DNA of 64,000 nucleotides from Elysia crispata (Eukaryota > Mollusca > Gastropoda > Plakobranchidae): positions 36,827-100,826 of the forward strand of contig JAWDGP010003904.1 in the NCBI GenBank assembly GCA_033675545.1, in the 5' to 3' direction. Both the position numbers and the translations under genes were made by a program. Below are positions 61,307 through 64,000 of the stretch, one piece after another; the first letter of the stretch is position 1, and the number at the start of each line of letters is the position of its first letter. The notes beneath the pieces are model-generated. The model worked only from the letters and a program-made list of their open reading frames with translations. It searched no databases and was not told where the DNA came from.

Positions 61307-61352
61307 AATCTAGACAAGATACTAGATCTAATCTAGGTCTAGATCTACATAG
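61307..61352. repeat. AGATCT/CTAGAT-rich short repeat before exon 1
   Basis: TCTAGA, CTAGATCT, TCTAGGTCTAGATCTAC and related words are packed into about 45 bp just upstream of the first ATG. Similar words recur at 61611-61629 in the first intron. The unit is roughly CTAGAT and close to self-complementary, so it could form short hairpins. Confidence 0.6.
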
Positions 61353-61366
61353 AGATTTCTTACAAG

Positions 61367-61604
61367 ATGGAGAAGTGTAATCATGACTCGGCTCATACCA
61401 TCGCAAAACTTCTTAACCAGTCAAATGAAGCCAACATTCTCTCCGAAGGACTTGAGGATCTAATCCATGAGTATTTTCTTCATAATTCTGGTGATCAGTC
61501 TGATTGTGAAAATGACGAAGATGATGACAATACTTCAGAAGCTGAAGAGGACACTGTGGTAATTGATCACTTGCTTTCAACTATCGAAGTTAAAGCCAAC
61601 AAAG
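61367..61604 (+). CDS. Putative first coding exon, acidic N-terminal region
   Basis: An ATG in an acceptable context (AAGATGG) opens a frame of 79 complete codons plus one base, ending at AAAG|GTGAGC, a good 5' splice site. The peptide has a helical-looking start (residues 1-40) and a strongly acidic stretch of Asp, Glu and Ser at about residues 42-62. No signal peptide or membrane segment is seen. The open frame continues into the intron to 61756, but the extension is made of AGATCT repeats and is unlikely to be coding. I do not recognise the protein. An acidic low-complexity stretch before a Cys-rich exon would suit a nuclear or transposon-derived protein, which is inference only. Confidence 0.45.
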
Positions 61605-61858
61605 GTGAGCTAGATCTAGATCTAGGCCTCTCTCTAAAAAAGATGATAATTTTTTACTTGGTTTTACATAGACCTAGATTGAAAGCTACATTTAAAGTCA
61701 GCAGATTAAATCAAATCGGTGTATCAGAAACAAAGAATTTAGATTTTGTTACATGAAATAGATGTAGATTTATATCTACATGATTGCTGTTACTGTTAGT
61801 CTAATTCAATAATTTTGCCAGATGTTACGAGTTATCAAAATTGCTATATTTTTAACAG
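61605..61858 (+). other. Putative intron 1
   Basis: It is bounded by GTGAGC and by TTTTTAACAG, a convincing 3' splice site. It contains a CTAGATCTAGATCTAGG-like run at 61611-61629 and a hairpin at 61762-61781. Length is 254 bp. Confidence 0.45.
61762..61781. repeat. 8-bp stem inverted repeat in intron 1
   Basis: ATGTAGAT (61762-61769) and ATCTACAT (61774-61781) are perfect reverse complements around a 4-base loop. It may belong to the same AGATCT-type repeat family as the surrounding words. Confidence 0.6.
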
Positions 61859-62085
61859 ATGATGATGAATTCACACCGCTTGTTGAAGTGAATGAAGCTC
61901 TTACTTGCCATTCTTTAACGATGTCGACCCTTATTCAATGAAGGAAAAGAAAAGAATTGATGCCTTCTCCTGTGGCTGCAAACTCAAACATGTGGAGAAT
62001 GGTACAGGCAGGAAGGGTTGCTGTACGCAACTGACAGTTGCTGAAATCTTGTCAATACGCTTGGAATGGTCATCCATGCCACAAG
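61859..62085 (+). pseudogene. Putative second exon, Cys-rich, frame broken
   Basis: Joining exon 1 (phase 1) to the acceptor at 61859 gives 26 in-frame residues and then TGA at about 61938-61940. A different frame is open across the rest, from about 61899 to the donor-like ACAAG|GTGATT at 62085. That frame looks coding and contains CGC near its middle, a later CC pair and many Lys residues. Passing from one frame to the other needs one extra base near 61898-61905, so there is a 1-bp deletion, a sequencing error or a different exon boundary. The Cys pattern reminds me of Cys-rich regions in repeat-associated hypothetical proteins of aquatic invertebrates; this is unverified recollection. Confidence 0.35.
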
Positions 62086-62643
62086 GTGATTTAAGTTCAG
62101 ATTTTAAATATAACTTCAAGTCATGATTAATAAAAAAAAAAAAAAGCCTGTGCCATTAAAGAGCTCTTAACTTTGATCTGGCTAATAATTCGAATAAATT
62201 TAAACTGGTGATAATCAATTTTTTATTACAACAAAGAGGATTTTGTTGCGACTCCACTAAACTCAAATTTAGACACCACCCAGGCCCCCGACCCCCAACA
62301 AAATTTAAAAAAAATAAAAATAAAAATAAATAGTCATTTCATTCTTTTGAGTAAAACTGGCTTAAAGATTGAAACAAAACATACTCTAAATAAAATTCTA
62401 GGACCTTAAAAAATGCTTTTCTGTAGTTTGAGTTAAAATATTTTTTTAAAATACAAACCAACTTACTCGTTGGCATGTATACATGATTATTTGGAAATTA
62501 TTTTGTGAAGCTTGATTATTACAATAGATTGAAGAGTATTTGATTGATGCTATTTAATTAGCAATCAAAGTTTTTTTTAACCATTATTCAAAAAGGTAAC
62601 AAACTTACAAAGTCTAATAATTTGATTAACACAATTTGTGCAG
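62086..62643 (+). other. Putative intron 2
   Basis: This AT-rich stretch of 558 bp runs from GTGATT to TTTGTGCAG. It holds an A run near 62139-62151, a C-rich spot near 62281-62298 and an AAAAT-type simple repeat near 62309-62331. The phases of the exons on either side do not match, so a small exon may be hidden here. Confidence 0.35.
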
Positions 62644-62971
62644 ATTCCGCAACTTATGGGGAACAGAGAAAGGCAATGTTTTTGTGTCAACTTATGACTC
62701 GCAGCAATTTTTCAAGGGGTGCGGTCGGCCACTTCAGGGAATCAAGAACCTGCAACACTTCAGCCTCACTGCAGAACAACCTGGAGTTTGTGTCGGGAGG
62801 GTTGAGCAAGGTGACCCAGCTGAAACCAAGGTCATCCTGACTTTGAACCCATCTGCATCCTTTCCTACTGAAATTGCTCCACCAGGGCTGTCTCGTGAAA
62901 GGAGGAACTGTTTGTTCCATAATATTCGTCAATATGTTGAAACCTGGACTGGAGGACATCATGTGTCATAA
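62644..62971 (+). CDS. Putative last coding exon, unknown protein
   Basis: After the acceptor TTTGTGCAG there is an open frame of 108 codons (first full codon at 62645) ending in TAA at 62969-62971, with AATAAA 20 bp beyond it. Composition looks coding, with few repeats and mixed residues. A GLSRERR motif preceded by two prolines lies about two thirds of the way along. A second frame is open only to about 62840, so the longer one is preferred. The exon needs phase 2, while exon 2 ends in phase 1, so the gene model is incomplete or broken. I cannot name a family. An antisense frame over 62687-62962 is judged a shadow. Confidence 0.4.
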
Positions 62972-62991
62972 ACTGCCATAAAATCATTTAA

Positions 62992-62997
62992 AATAAA
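62992..62997 (+). terminator. Poly(A) signal AATAAA after the last exon
   Basis: AATAAA lies 20 bp after the stop codon, within AAATAAATAAAT, followed by T-rich sequence. This supports a transcript end near 63010-63030 and the + strand orientation of the gene. Confidence 0.45.
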
Positions 62998-63730
62998 TAA
63001 ATTAGACTGTTTTATTCCTCTTGGAGTACCTGATATTTCAGTTTCTGAATTAGGGTGAGTTGAAAATTAATTTTAAGAAAATTCTTTGTTTTAGTGGTGC
63101 TTTTAAAACAGTCTTTCTCTAGAGAGCGCATACTTTTTTGTTTCTTTCTTTTTTTTTTTTTTTTTTTTTTTTAGGTTTTGAAACGACCAGGCCTCCTCAA
63201 CAAGTTTTTATTCACTGTACCTAATAATTTAGGCTTCAAGTTTTAAATATTTTTAGAATGTGTGAAAGAGTTGTAGTATTACTATTAGGTTAGTCTTTAC
63301 TTTGTAATGTTAAAACAAATTTCTTCTCACTACTATGGTCCTTCCCACAACATTTTTCTTTAGTCTGTTTATTTTTTTATTAATACCACTGCTCCTATTC
63401 AATTGTATAATTTTTTCTTTCTATTTCCTAAAAATTCAGGAATACTTTTTCCTACAACATATAAATTGCTCTATTACGTAAACGTGTGCTAACTAAGACT
63501 GCAACAGAATTTTTACTCTCTCTCCGAGAAATCCAGCACCACTCTTTGACTTGTACCAATTGGGGCATTTTACATTGAAACTAATAAAAGTCTTTAATAT
63601 AAAACCTAAAATAATTGTCTGAATTTCATGTAAAAATGTTTTTTAACCTTCAAAAGTATTGTTGATCCATCCGTTGTATTTTTCCCCATTTAACTTCTCA
63701 TAATGAACCGTTTCTGTATTTTCATATAAC
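62998..63730. other. AT-rich region downstream of the gene
   Basis: No gene is seen. It contains a run of 24 T at 63149-63172, followed by AG, which resembles a very strong pyrimidine tract and acceptor but has no convincing exon after it. Another AATAAA lies at 63583-63588. Confidence 0.5.
63149..63172 (+). repeat. Poly-T tract
   Basis: This is a run of 24 T, preceded by TTTCTTTC. It could be the reverse-oriented tail of an old retroposed sequence, but no matching body or target duplication is recognised. Confidence 0.85.
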
Positions 63731-63736
63731 AAAATC

Positions 63737-63746
63737 CCAAATATGG
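63737..63746. promoter_or_regulatory. CArG box (SRF-type site)
   Basis: CCAAATATGG fits CC(A/T)6GG exactly. It overlaps a GCCATATT word on the minus strand that resembles a YY1 site and lies 5 bp from the X-box at 63752. The site is a motif match only; binding is not shown. Confidence 0.4.
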
Positions 63747-63751
63747 CCGCC

Positions 63752-63765
63752 GTAACCATAGCAAC
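63752..63765. promoter_or_regulatory. RFX X-box motif
   Basis: GTAACCATAGCAAC matches the X-box consensus GTNRCC-NN-RGYAAC at every defined position. RFX proteins bind such sites in promoters of ciliary and other genes in animals. It sits in a small GC-rich patch within AT-rich DNA, next to a CArG box. The gene it would serve is not visible and may lie beyond the right edge. Confidence 0.45.
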
Positions 63766-64000
63766 AGTTAATGCAACTTTATTTTTTCTATATGTCTCAT
63801 ACTTTTTAATGTATTAGTGGCAATATGAATTCAATAATCTGCTCTTAGCATTCGAAGTTTTATTTGTCAGTTATAGTCTTCATTATTTGTCTCTTAAATA
63901 CTGCTGTCGCCTGTTATGTAACCTCTGTCTTCTTGTATTCTTTTTTGCCTTCAAACAATTTTTTTCTCAAAAAATTGTCATCTATCATATCTGACATATC
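63766..64000. other. AT-rich end of window
   Basis: No gene, repeat or RNA is recognised. If the 63737-63765 module is a promoter, this stretch may be 5' untranslated or intronic sequence. Confidence 0.4.

Noticed and set aside
61057..61308. Plus-strand 83-codon frame beginning MGYHLSGY
   Set aside because: Hydrophobic and Ser/Phe-rich composition from T-rich DNA, no splice or poly(A) context, and it overlaps an equally long antisense frame. No family recognised.
62687..62962. Antisense 91-codon frame over the last exon
   Set aside because: It lies wholly over the better supported plus-strand exon, which has an acceptor, a stop and AATAAA. Treated as a shadow.
63149..63180. Poly-T plus AG as a strong 3' splice site
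   Set aside because: The sequence after it has no convincing open frame or donor. More likely a simple T run.

Overview
This is eukaryotic nuclear DNA, most likely from an invertebrate animal. A gastropod or other mollusc is my best guess. The evidence is introns with GT/AG borders, AATAAA signals, long A/T homopolymers, a GACA/GA microsatellite and AGATCT-rich short repeats near a gene. The species guess is weak and rests on general familiarity, not on a match. There is no sign of a bacterial, phage or plasmid gene system.

From 1 to about 60,411 the window is one satellite array, all in one orientation. I located 114 monomers by a fixed anchor (GGCATTATGGGT and close variants). From 6299 to 60080 there are 108 intervals averaging 498 bp. 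There are two main monomer classes. Type A reads GGGTAGG, then GTTGGCG, then GAGCGCGCTTAGCGGC. Type B reads GGGTCGG, then GTTCGCG, then GCGCACCCTTAGCGTC. A/B chimeras are common. The classes form local higher-order patterns: A-A-B trimers (about 1.48 kb) from about 16.8 to 24.7 kb, A-B dimers (about 0.98 kb) from about 41.2 to 45.2 kb, and a cluster of chimeras from about 45.7 to 53.7 kb. I see no gene in the array. Its many small open frames come from a low-complexity repeat read in several frames.

Near the left end the array is interrupted twice by almost identical copies of a 1.73-1.75 kb DNA element (633-2366 and 4420-6164). It has 13-bp perfect terminal inverted repeats (CACGGCTGTTAAA) and a TAGG target duplication. 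Both copies sit at the same monomer site with the same flanks. The simplest reading is one insertion, followed by tandem duplication of a block of about 3.79 kb holding the element plus four monomers.

From about 60,412 to 64,000 the sequence is single-copy and AT-rich. It holds a probable small multi-exon gene or gene relic on the + strand: exon 1 at 61367-61604, exon 2 at 61859-62085, a last exon at 62644-62971, and a poly(A) signal at 62992-62997. The exons do not join in one frame, so the gene is broken, mis-sequenced or lacks an exon I could not find. Near the right edge, 63737-63765 packs a perfect CArG box and a perfect RFX X-box into 29 bp, which looks like a promoter module for a gene probably outside the window.
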